Source: Candidatus Saccharibacteria bacterium UBA1103 (GTDB lineage Bacteria > Patescibacteriota > Saccharimonadia > Saccharimonadales > Saccharimonadaceae). From it: a stretch of 13,426 nucleotides of DNA. Positions 1 to 7,700 of this stretch are shown piece by piece. The stretch is taken from the NCBI GenBank assembly GCA_905373275.1, contig CAJPSI010000013.1, positions 1-13,426 on the forward strand, written 5' to 3'. Positions within the stretch are counted from its first letter, which is position 1, and each line of letters starts with the position of its first letter. Both the position numbers and the translations under genes were made by a program. The notes under the pieces are model-generated. The model made no database searches, was not told where the DNA came from, and saw nothing but the letters and a program-made list of their open reading frames with translations.

Positions 1-51
1 ACGAGCCAGCCAGGCGGGTCTGAAGGAAATGATGATGCAGATGAAGAATGA
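1..51 (+). CDS. 3' end of an unidentified gene (partial, uncertain frame)
   Basis: The first 51 bases read as an open frame ending in TGA with an acidic tail (S-E-G-N-D-D-A-D-E-E), typical of a charged protein C-terminus. A second frame (2-70, ending TAG) is also open and would give a Met-rich basic tail, so the frame cannot be fixed. Nothing here allows a family call. The gap of about 95 bases to argH holds a promoter. Confidence 0.3.
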   Translation, partial: TSQPGGSEGNDDADEE

Positions 52-118
52 GAGGTCTAGTAGTGAGTAGTTAGCCGGGCGACAGTAAAGAAGAGGATGA
101 AGAGTTAATGTAAATATT

Positions 119-127
119 TGTTATACT
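119..127 (+). promoter_or_regulatory. Extended -10 promoter for argH
   Basis: TGtTATACT is an extended -10 followed by an A/T-rich stretch, with a strong Shine-Dalgarno (AAGGAGG) just before the argH ATG. I see no convincing -35 at 16-18 bases. The leader would be about 30 nt. Confidence 0.55.
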
Positions 128-165
128 AAAACTGTAGATTAATTAAAGCGACTAAGGAGGCACTT

Positions 166-1554
166 ATGGCGCAGCTATGGGGCGGGCGATTCACCCACCA
201 GATGGACAAGCAAGCATATGACTTTAACGCATCGATCGCCTTCGACCGTCGCCTCTTACCGCAAGACATCCGTGGTAGCATCGCTCACGTCAAGATGCTC
301 GCCAAGCAAAAAATCCTGACGAACGCCGAGCGTGACCAGATAATCAAAGGACTGGAAGAAATCCGGCAAGCCGTCATGGCCGGCGAGTTGGCCATCACTG
401 ATCAATACGAAGACATCCATAGCTTCGTCGAGGCATGCTTGATCGATAAAATCGGTGACGTGGGCAAGAAAATGCATACCGGTCGGAGTCGTAATGACCA
501 AGTGGCACTGGACATGAAGCTCTACGCCAGAGATGAGATTGACCGGCTGAATGAACTCATCCGTGACCTGTTGGAGACTCTGCTGGCTACCATGCGGCAG
601 CATATCGATACCTTCATGCCGGGCTTCACCCATCTGCAGAAAGCTCAGCCGATCACCCTGGCGCATCACCTCGGGGCTTATTTCGAGATGTTTAAGCGTG
701 ACCACCAGCGCCTGGTCGATATCCGGCGCCGGCTTAATACCTGCCCCTTGGGCTCAGGGGCGCTGGCCGGAACGACCTATCCGCTGGACTCGCAGTATGT
801 AGCCGAGCAGCTCGGCTTTAGCGAGCCGACTGCCAATAGCATTGATGGTGTATCTGACCGGGACTATCTGCTGGAGCTCCTCTCGGCACTAGCCATCATC
901 ATGATGCATCTGAGTCGCTTTAACGAGGAAGTGATCATCTGGAATAGCGACGAGTATCGCTTCGCTCTCTTAGACGACAGCTTTAGCACCGGTAGCAGTA
1001 TTATGCCTCAGAAGAAGAACCCGGATATCGCCGAGCTGATCAGAGGTAAGACAGGGCGGGTCTACGGTAGCTTGATGTCTCTACTGACTACCATGAAGGG
1101 GTTGACGCTGGCCTATAACAAAGACATGCAAGAGGATAAAGAGGGCGTCTTTGATGCCATTGATACCGCTAAGGGTTGTCTGTTTCTCTTCACCGGCATG
1201 CTTAAGACGATGAAGTTTGACACCGAGCGGATGGCGGAGAGCGCCGGGCGAGGCTACACCAATGCGACTGATGTAGCGGATTACCTGGTGGGGAAAGGAG
1301 TGCCCTTCCGAGATGCCCACGGTATCGTCGGGCGCTTGGTGCTGGAGTGTATCGCCCAAGGCGTCTCGCTCAATGATCTGCCACTGGCGGACTATCAGCG
1401 GATATCGCCGGTCTTTGCTCAGGACGTCTACCGGGCGATTAGCCTGGAGTCGTGCGTTAACCGACGTTTGACTACCGGAGCACCCGGTCACGAAGCGATG
1501 CTTGACGAGATCAAGGCTAGTCAGCAGTACTTAGAGGACTATCAGATGGAGTAG
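166..1554 (+). CDS. argH: Argininosuccinate lyase
   Basis: Cytoplasmic enzyme that splits argininosuccinate into arginine and fumarate, the last step of arginine synthesis; the family works as a homotetramer with shared active sites. The protein has 462 residues, the usual family length. Visible family motifs in order: HTGRSRNDQ (104-112), the THLQKAQP block around H156 (the proposed general base region), and the fumarase/aspartase superfamily signature GSSIMPQKKNPD (276-287), whose serine loop carries the catalytic serine. The N-terminus (LWGGRF) and the C-terminal GAPG segment also fit. The start is fixed by AAGGAGG about 8 bases upstream of ATG. No argG or other arginine gene is adjacent, so the gene stands alone; it may work on imported precursors or in a short arginine route. 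The identification is secure, the metabolic role in this organism is not. Confidence 0.97.
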   Translation: MAQLWGGRFTHQMDKQAYDFNASIAFDRRLLPQDIRGSIAHVKMLAKQKILTNAERDQIIKGLEEIRQAVMAGELAITDQYEDIHSFVEACLIDKIGDVGKKMHTGRSRNDQVALDMKLYARDEIDRLNELIRDLLETLLATMRQHIDTFMPGFTHLQKAQPITLAHHLGAYFEMFKRDHQRLVDIRRRLNTCPLGSGALAGTTYPLDSQYVAEQLGFSEPTANSIDGVSDRDYLLELLSALAIIMMHLSRFNEEVIIWNSDEYRFALLDDSFSTGSSIMPQKKNPDIAELIRGKTGRVYGSLMSLLTTMKGLTLAYNKDMQEDKEGVFDAIDTAKGCLFLFTGMLKTMKFDTERMAESAGRGYTNATDVADYLVGKGVPFRDAHGIVGRLVLECIAQGVSLNDLPLADYQRISPVFAQDVYRAISLESCVNRRLTTGAPGHEAMLDEIKASQQYLEDYQME

Positions 1555-1622
1555 GCTAGCCCGGCGTCGGACTTGGGGTAGTATCTCCGGTTCGGCAGAC
1601 TAATGACGAGTGAGTGGAAAGT

Positions 1623-1658
1623 ATGGCGGACGAGGTGTGGACGAAGCCGAGTAAGTAA
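1623..1658 (+). CDS. Possible 11-codon leader ORF before the thyX-like gene
   Basis: ATG at 1623 opens MADEVWTKPSK followed by TAA at 1656-1658. A purine-rich GTGGAAAG lies just upstream and could serve as a weak ribosome site. The TAA overlaps the first bases of the AAAGGAG Shine-Dalgarno of the thyX-like gene, so translation of this mini-ORF could be coupled to it. A chance ORF of this size is quite possible. Confidence 0.2.
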   Translation: MADEVWTKPSK

Positions 1659-1668
1659 AGGAGACGAA

Positions 1669-2691
1669 ATGACTAACATGAACCGGGCTAATCACGACCG
1701 ACCGGGGTCGGAAGGTAATGTACTGCCTTGGGATGACATAGATACGGCGGCTATGCCGGCAGACCAGGTGGTCAGTGCGCTGGAAGCACGACTGAGGGAA
1801 GATATAGAGAATATTGGTGAAGATGAGACCGAGCATAATGGCGTCAAGTCGGTAGAAGTCTATGATAAAGCCTACGAGTGCAAAGTCTTGGCTGACTCCG
1901 TGTCGCCCGAGGGGGCACGGCTAACGACGATGGAGGTGACCTTCCCCAGGATAATCCTGGCGGAAATGAACACCCACCGGGTATTCAGCCGCAACTCCGC
2001 CTCAAGTCGGGCGATCCCGATCAAGAAGCGAATCGAGATGGTCAAGAAGCACCCTTACGTTCCCCAGTATTGGGGTAAGTTGCAAAAGGGGATGGCGGCT
2101 GATGAGCAGATTGACCGGGAGCTCCGTCAGCAGGCTGAAGAGACTTGGCTGGACGCCCGGGATCATGCCGTCAAGTATGCCGAGGAGCTGGCTATCATGG
2201 GCATTCACAAGCAAACGGTCAGTCGCCTGCTCGAGCCATTTCTATGGCAGGTGGCGATCATATCGTCTACCGAGTGGGAGAATTTCTTCCGCTTGCGCAC
2301 CTCACCGGCGGCTCAGCCGGAGATGCGGGCGATCGCCGAGCTGATGCAGGAGGCGCACGAGATTAGCGTGCCTAATGAGGTCGAGCCGGGCGAGTGGCAT
2401 TTACCGCTCGTCAAGTACGAGGAGAAGCAGGAGATACCGCCCGAAGATCAGCCCTGGGTCTCGGCAGGACGCTGTGCCAGAGTGAGCTACATGAAGCAGG
2501 AAGACGAACGGGACTGGCATAAAGACCGAGACCTATGCCAAAACATCGCCAAGATGGGGCACCGCTCGCCGCTAGAACACGTGGCAACACCGCTGGAAGA
2601 TGCTAGCGAATGGAGCGGCAATTTCCGAGGCTGGAAGCAGCTCCGCAAGACCATGCCCGAGCCGGATCGGGAGGAAGGGGCTGAAGCATGA
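1669..2691 (+). CDS. ThyX-like flavin-dependent thymidylate synthase with permuted motif order
   Basis: ThyX makes dTMP from dUMP using methylenetetrahydrofolate, FAD and NADPH. The ThyX motifs are present: THRVFSRNSASSR (102-114), matching the RHRxxSxNExSxR signature with its first Arg replaced by Thr; NFFRLRTSPAAQPEMR (205-220), matching the N..F..LR....AQ.EIR block; GRCARVSY (267-274); and HRSPLEH (298-304), matching the HxSPxEH block. In canonical ThyX the ARVSY and HxSPxEH blocks come before the RHR motif; here they come last, as in ThyX-like proteins I recall from phages. The first ~55 residues look disordered and acidic. The 340-residue length exceeds the usual 220-250. I start at ATG 1669 because AAAGGAG sits 5 bases upstream; an upstream in-frame ATG at 1603 lacks a ribosome site. 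The stop overlaps the next start (ATGA), suggesting coupled translation. The family is clear; activity is inferred. Confidence 0.85.
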   Translation: MTNMNRANHDRPGSEGNVLPWDDIDTAAMPADQVVSALEARLREDIENIGEDETEHNGVKSVEVYDKAYECKVLADSVSPEGARLTTMEVTFPRIILAEMNTHRVFSRNSASSRAIPIKKRIEMVKKHPYVPQYWGKLQKGMAADEQIDRELRQQAEETWLDARDHAVKYAEELAIMGIHKQTVSRLLEPFLWQVAIISSTEWENFFRLRTSPAAQPEMRAIAELMQEAHEISVPNEVEPGEWHLPLVKYEEKQEIPPEDQPWVSAGRCARVSYMKQEDERDWHKDRDLCQNIAKMGHRSPLEHVATPLEDASEWSGNFRGWKQLRKTMPEPDREEGAEA

Positions 2692-3122
2692 GTGCCGGCA
2701 AGAGCATGGATACATCAGAGATGGCCACAGCGATTAGGAATAATGATCATGCCGGCTATCAACGGGCTCGTTATCCGGCCGTCACGGATGGCAACGAAGT
2801 CGTGTTTCATGACGAGGACTTTAGCGATGTGGACTTTGCCGGATTTAACATGGGCTTCATGGTCTTTATTAACTGTAACCTTGACGGAGCAAAGCATCTG
2901 TCCGGACAGCCGATTGTGCTGGAGAAATGTAGTGCTAAGGGGATAGACCTGCGTGATACGAGTACCATCATTAATGCCAAACAGTCAGACTTGACCGGCA
3001 TGCTTTATGACGATCAGACAGTCCTAGCCAATGATACGATTAGCTCGACATTGACTGATTGTCAGCTAGACGAGCAGGCAACATCATTCTTGCGAGAGCG
3101 TGGTGTGACCATAGACGAATAG
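2688..3122 (+). CDS. Pentapeptide-repeat-like small protein
   Basis: 144 residues. From about residue 44 a run of five-residue steps is visible (FSDVD, FAGFN, MGFMV, FINCN, LDGAK), then looser steps (IDLRD, DLTGM) to about residue 105. This is the pattern of pentapeptide-repeat proteins, which fold as a right-handed beta-helix; the repeats are degenerate. There is no signal peptide or membrane segment, so it should be cytoplasmic. The start ATG overlaps the thyX-like stop by ATGA, so the two are probably co-translated. Pentapeptide proteins include gyrase-protecting DNA mimics, but nothing here identifies the target. Function unknown; the fold call is moderate. Confidence 0.7.
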   Translation: MSAGKSMDTSEMATAIRNNDHAGYQRARYPAVTDGNEVVFHDEDFSDVDFAGFNMGFMVFINCNLDGAKHLSGQPIVLEKCSAKGIDLRDTSTIINAKQSDLTGMLYDDQTVLANDTISSTLTDCQLDEQATSFLRERGVTIDE

Positions 3123-3151
3123 TGTGAGATGGGTCTATCTAGCTATCGGTA

Positions 3152-3160
3152 TGATATAAT
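3152..3160 (+). promoter_or_regulatory. Extended -10 promoter for the NADAR gene
   Basis: TGaTATAAT is a perfect extended -10. The leader is about 33 nt and carries AGAGGAG (3186-3192) 7 bases before the ATG. No clear -35. Confidence 0.65.
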
Positions 3161-3199
3161 GTCGTAACAGCTTAAGGTTAAAATGAGAGGAGCGGTGCA

Positions 3200-3682
3200 A
3201 TGAAGAATTTTCGTCAATTTAGAGATCCGGAACTGGTGGTTGATGGGTCGATCGTAGGTTTCTACCCGCGAGAGTTTTATGTGCTTAGTAATTTTGCAAG
3301 TTTTCAAGTTGATTGGCGTGGTCGCCGTTGGATGACTAGCGAACATGCATACCAGGCAGCACACTTTTTTGAGACAGCTCCAGAATTGGCTGAGCAAATT
3401 TTTGAAGCACGTTCCTCACATGAAGCTTATAAGATTGCCAAAGCCAATGCGGATAAAGCACCAAGCAACTGGGACGATATAAAAATTGGCATCATGGAGG
3501 AGATTGTTCGTGCTAAGTGTGAGCAAAATCCATATGTTAAGCAGAAATTGTTGGAAACGCTAGACGTGGAGATAGTCGAGGACTCGCCCAAAGATGATTT
3601 TTGGGGGTGGGGCGAAGATCACAACGGTCGCAATGAGCTCGGCAAGATATGGATGAAGCTGAGAGATGAGCTAAATAAATAG
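3200..3682 (+). CDS. NADAR/YbiA family N-glycosidase-like protein
   Basis: 160 residues, full family length. NADAR (DUF1768, YbiA/RibX-like) proteins hydrolyse N-glycosidic bonds; characterised members act on riboflavin-pathway intermediates or remove ADP-ribose from guanine bases, some next to DarT-like or other defence genes. Visible blocks: FYVLSNFASF (27-36), WMTSEHAYQAAHF (44-56) with the conserved glutamate E48, the central helix W-D-D-I-K-I-G-I-M, the QNP.VKQKLLET segment, then DDFWGWG (132-138) and GRNELGKIWMKLR at the end. The coding sequence is visibly richer in A/T than argH or ileS, and it has its own promoter and a terminator-like hairpin, all consistent with lateral acquisition as a single-gene unit. 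No ADP-ribosyltransferase gene is beside it. Family secure; substrate unknown. Confidence 0.92.
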   Translation: MKNFRQFRDPELVVDGSIVGFYPREFYVLSNFASFQVDWRGRRWMTSEHAYQAAHFFETAPELAEQIFEARSSHEAYKIAKANADKAPSNWDDIKIGIMEEIVRAKCEQNPYVKQKLLETLDVEIVEDSPKDDFWGWGEDHNGRNELGKIWMKLRDELNK

Positions 3683-3749
3683 TTGTTTCTTATTCATAGC
3701 GCTAGCAGAGTTTTCTGGAAGCACTGGGAAGTAAGCTGGCTCCTAATAA

Positions 3750-3786
3750 AGCCCTACAGCTTTGGCTGTAGGGCTTGTTGCTTTAT
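3750..3786 (+). terminator. Hairpin terminator after the NADAR gene
   Basis: AGCCCTACAGC (3750-3760) pairs perfectly with GCTGTAGGGCT (3765-3775) across a TTTG loop, an 11-bp stem. The following tract (TGTTGCTTT) is U-rich but interrupted, so termination may be incomplete. Because the stem is not strand-symmetric in its tail, I assign it to the + strand. Confidence 0.7.
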
Positions 3787-3804
3787 CTCAGCCGCTTGCT
3801 AAGG

Positions 3805-3813
3805 TGCTATACT
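3805..3813 (+). promoter_or_regulatory. Extended -10 promoter for the Bro-N gene (and perhaps ileS)
   Basis: TGcTATACT is an extended -10 about 65 bases before the chosen Bro-N start. A transcript from here has a leader of nearly 60 nt and could read on into ileS, since no terminator separates the two genes. Confidence 0.5.
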
Positions 3814-3832
3814 GGATGGTGAGCAATAAGAT

Positions 3833-3855
3833 CACCCTCCCTGCAGGAGGCCGTG
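3833..3855 (+). other. Leader hairpin upstream of the Bro-N gene
   Basis: CCTCC (3836-3840) pairs with GGAGG (3846-3850) around CTGCA, with an outer CAC/GTG pair separated by two bases. It lies in the transcribed leader and hides an SD-like AGGAGG that has no usable start behind it (the GTG at 3853 meets TAG after two codons). A regulatory role is possible but unproven. Confidence 0.35.
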
Positions 3856-3878
3856 GTTTAGAGTGGGGTATAGATAGT

Positions 3879-4721
3879 ATGACTAAGGATGAAGCCGTCA
3901 AGATATTTAACCGGCAGCGAGTGCGGACACACTGGGACGAGGAGGCTGAGAAGTGGTACTTCTCAATAGTTGACGTGGTAGCGATTCTGACGGATAGTGC
4001 TGATGCTCGTAAATATTGGAGCAAGCTTAAGCAACGCTTAAGGGCTGAAGGAAATGAAACGGTGACAAATTGTCACCAGTTGAAAATGCTTGCCATAGAT
4101 GGCAAGATGCGCTTAACTGACGTCGCCGACACCGAGCAGCTCTTGCGCTTAGTTCAGAGCATCCCTTCGCCCAAGGCTGAACCTTTCAAGCTATGGCTGG
4201 CTGAGGTTGGCTATGAGCGATTGGAAGAGGCTGAAGATCCGGAGAAGAGCATTGACCGTGCCATGGAGATGTATTTGCGCAAAGGCTATAGTAAAGAATG
4301 GGTTAACCAGCGTCTGAAGAGTATTGAGATTCGTAAAGACCTGACCGACGAATGGGATAAACGTGGCGTCAAGAAGGGGCGAGAGTACGCCATCTTGACT
4401 GATGAAATCACCAAAGCATGGAGCGGGTTAACGGTAAAAGACTATAAGAAGGTCAAAGGTCTAAAGAAGCAAAACCTACGTGATAACATGACTAATATGG
4501 AGCTGGTGCTCAATATGCTAGCCGAGGCGACGACTACGGAAATTAGTAAGCAGGAACAGCCAGACACCTTTGAGCAGAATCAGAAGATTGCCCAGCAGGG
4601 TGGCGAGATTGCCGGTACTGCCCGCAGACAGATTGAGCGCAAGACGGGCAAATCGGTAGTAACTGCCAAGAACGCTAATGATTTACCAAAAGAGCAAGCA
4701 GAGAAAAGGAGGATTAGATGA
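3879..4721 (+). CDS. Bro-N family protein (phage antirepressor-like)
   Basis: 280 residues. The N-terminal part (about 1-100) has the Bro-N pattern: WHDE-like entry (THWDEEAEKWYFSIVDV), ARKYWSKLKQRL, GNETVTNCHQLKM, DGKMRLTDVADTEQLLRL, then SIPSPKAEPFKLWLAEVG. The rest (YSKEWVNQRL, DEWDKRGVKKG, EYAILTDEITKAWSG, NMTNMELVLNMLAEATTTEISK) matches a widespread bacterial Bro-N protein type of unknown cellular role. Bro-N domains bind DNA in baculovirus and phage proteins. An upstream in-frame TTG at 3762 lies inside the preceding hairpin and ATG 3816 is at the predicted transcript start, so I use ATG 3879; its ribosome site (AGTGGGG) is weak. The 3' end contains AAGGAGG (4706-4712), the ribosome site of ileS, and the stop overlaps the ileS ATG (ATGA). 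Family secure, function unknown. Confidence 0.88.
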   Translation: MTKDEAVKIFNRQRVRTHWDEEAEKWYFSIVDVVAILTDSADARKYWSKLKQRLRAEGNETVTNCHQLKMLAIDGKMRLTDVADTEQLLRLVQSIPSPKAEPFKLWLAEVGYERLEEAEDPEKSIDRAMEMYLRKGYSKEWVNQRLKSIEIRKDLTDEWDKRGVKKGREYAILTDEITKAWSGLTVKDYKKVKGLKKQNLRDNMTNMELVLNMLAEATTTEISKQEQPDTFEQNQKIAQQGGEIAGTARRQIERKTGKSVVTAKNANDLPKEQAEKRRIR

Positions 4722-7700
4722 AATTCAAACATGGTACACGCCGTCGGGCGAGTGAGTACGAGCCTGATTTAGTGCAGTGGTGGAAAGACCACCGGACCTT
4801 TGAGAAGTCAGTTGAGATGCGTAGTCCGGCTAATGCCTATGTCTTTTATGACGGGCCGCCTTTTATCACCGGTGTGCCTCACTTCGGCACCCTGCTTAGC
4901 TCGATCATCAAGGATGTCGTGCCTCGCTATCAGACGATGCGGGGGCGACGAGTTGAGCGTCGTTGGGGTTGGGATTGCCATGGTCTGCCGGCGGAGAATT
5001 TCGTCGAAAAACAGCTGGGTATCACTGACCGACGTCAGATCGTGGCAGACTCTCATCAGCCTGCGCCATTAGACAAAGATGGCAAGCCTCTGCCGACCAT
5101 TAGTCTGGAGAAGTATATCCGGACGGCCCGGGATTCGATGATCGCTAATAGCGAAGCTTGGCAAGGTGTGATCGACCGCATCGGTCGCTGGGTAGATTTC
5201 AAGGGCGCTTATCGTACCATGGACAAGGATTTTATGGAGAGCGTCTGGTGGGCGTTTAAGCAGCTCTATGAAGCAGGCAAGATCTACGAGGGCGAAAAGG
5301 TGCTGATGTACGATACCAAGTTTGCCACCCCTGTCAGCAAGGCCGAGGTGACCATGGACAACGACGCTTACCAGACAGTGACTGACCCCAGTGTCTATGT
5401 GAAGTTTCGGCTGCTCAGCGGTGAAGTAGTCGATGATGATATTGAAGGCGCAGAGGATGTGAACATTCTGGCTTGGACGACCACGCCGTGGACACTGCCG
5501 GCTAACTTGATGCTGGCGGTCAGTCCGGAGATGACCTACTGCGAAGTGCTGGTGGGTGGCGAGAAGCTAATCGTCGCCGAGGAGGCACTGGGACGGGTGC
5601 TACAGGACGACAAGCATCAGCCGCTTGATTACGAAGTGTTACGTCGGTTCTCAGGTAGCGAGCTGGTCGGTCGGGCGTATCAGCCACTGGACACCGGCTC
5701 GACTTACCCTGAGGATGCTAAGATTCACCATATCTACCCAGCAGATTTCGTCACTACCGAGTCGGGCACGGGCATCGTGCACATTGCGCCGGCCTATGGC
5801 GAAGATGACTTTGAGCTCGGTAAAGCTAATGGCATAGCGCCATTTCACGTCATCGACGATGACGGCTATTACTTTGACAGCATCTATAAAGGACGAGAAG
5901 TCTGGTCAAGCAACAAATACATCGCTAAAGACCTGGCGGAGCGGGGGATCGTCTGGCGGATCGAGTACATTCGGCACGAGTATCCCTTTAACCCCCGGAG
6001 CAAGCAACGGATCATGTATCGGGCGACGCCGTCGTGGTTTATGAATATCGGGGAGGAGAAGCCGCTTTTGCTGGAGCAAAACGAGAATATCAACTGGTTC
6101 CCGGCTCATCTCAAGCATGGTCGCTTCGCTAAGAATATTGACCAGGCACCCGACTGGAACTTGAGCCGGGATCGTTTCTGGGCGTCGGCAATGCCGGTCT
6201 GGAAAGGCGATAAGGGCGCGGTGCGGGTGGTCGGCTCGTATGCCGAGCTGGCCGAGCTAAGTGGGGTAGAGCTGAATGACTACCATCGTCCGTGGGTTGA
6301 TGCCATCACCTTTGACATCGACGGTGAGCATTTTAAGCGGATAGACAAGGTGCTGGACTGCTGGTTTGAGTCCGGCTCGATGCCTTTTGCTCAGCTACAT
6401 TATCCCTTTGACAATAAAGAGAAGTTTGAGCAGAATTACCCGGCGGACTTCATCGTCGAGTATATCCCACAGGTACGAGCCTGGTTTTACTATGTCCATG
6501 CGGTCAATACGACGCTAGCCAGTATCGGGGCGTTCGGTGCTGAGCGGGCTAAGCCGACGGCTCAGATGAATGCTTATCGTAATGTCATTACCACCGGTGT
6601 GATCGCCGGTAATGACGGGCGCAAGATGAGCAAGTCGCTCGGCAACTATACCAGCCCTGACGAGCTGATGGATCAGTACTCGGCAGATTCGTTGCGCTTC
6701 TTGCTGCTGGCATCGCCGCTCCTAAATGGCGAGGACTACGCCTTGCTCGATAAGGACGTCTCGGACGTAGCCCGCAAGCTGGCTATGATCTGGAATATGT
6801 ATGATTTCTTCACCATGTATGCCGAGGTAGACGAGTTCACATTTCCGTACGATACGGTGTCTTCAGATGCGTTTCTCGTTCACCGTATCACCGATACGGC
6901 TCACTCCGATACTCCCGAATCCTCGTCTCGCACCGGGACTGAGAACTCGCTTCAGATTAGTGTCGATATCGATAAATTATCCAACCCGCTTGACCGCTGG
7001 ATAGTCTCTCGGGTGCACCAGCTGACCGACCATGTCGCTAAGTTTATGAATCAGTACAATATCCCCGATGCTCTCAGTGCGGTGATTCCTTTCATCGACG
7101 ATGCTTCTAATTGGTACGTTCGGCGTAGCCGACGTCGCTTCTGGAAGAGTGAGGATGACGCCGATAAAGCTCAGGCGTATCAGACGCTGCATTACGTCCT
7201 GGTGCGTCTGAGTCTGGTGCTGGCACCGTTTACACCCTTCCTGGCTGAGGAGCTATATCAGCACTTGACCGGCGGTGAGTCGGTTCATCTGCTGGACTGG
7301 CCGACTGACAACCCGGTCGACGAGCGAGTCCTGGCCGATATGCGTCGAACCAGAGAGCTGATCGCCGGCGGGCTGGCTCTGCGGATGGAGCGAACCGACG
7401 ACTACGGTCAGATCAAGATCCGTCAGCCGCTTAGCTATGCCAGCTATACAGGCGAGAGGCTGGGCAGCTACTACGAAAAGATTATGCAGGAAGAGCTCAA
7501 TGTCAAAAGAGTTAGCTGGGTGGAAGATCTGGCGAAGTATCAGGTGTCGGGTGTGGTCAATGAGGCTGAGACTGAGGCGTGGCTGGAGCTGGATAAGCAC
7601 CTCACGCCCGAGCTGGAGGCGGAGGGGCTGTCTCGTGAAGTCATTCGGGTAGTACAGAAAGCTCGCAAGGACGCCGGGCTAAGCGTGGACGACCGAATCT

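Noticed and set aside
1603..1668. Longer thyX-like start at ATG 1603
   Set aside because: No ribosome site before 1603, while AAAGGAG is correctly placed before ATG 1669.
3762..3878. Upstream extension of the Bro-N gene from a TTG at 3762 or ATG at 3816
   Set aside because: The TTG lies in the loop of the preceding terminator-like hairpin, and ATG 3816 is at or before the predicted transcript start; family similarity begins at MTKDEAVKIF.
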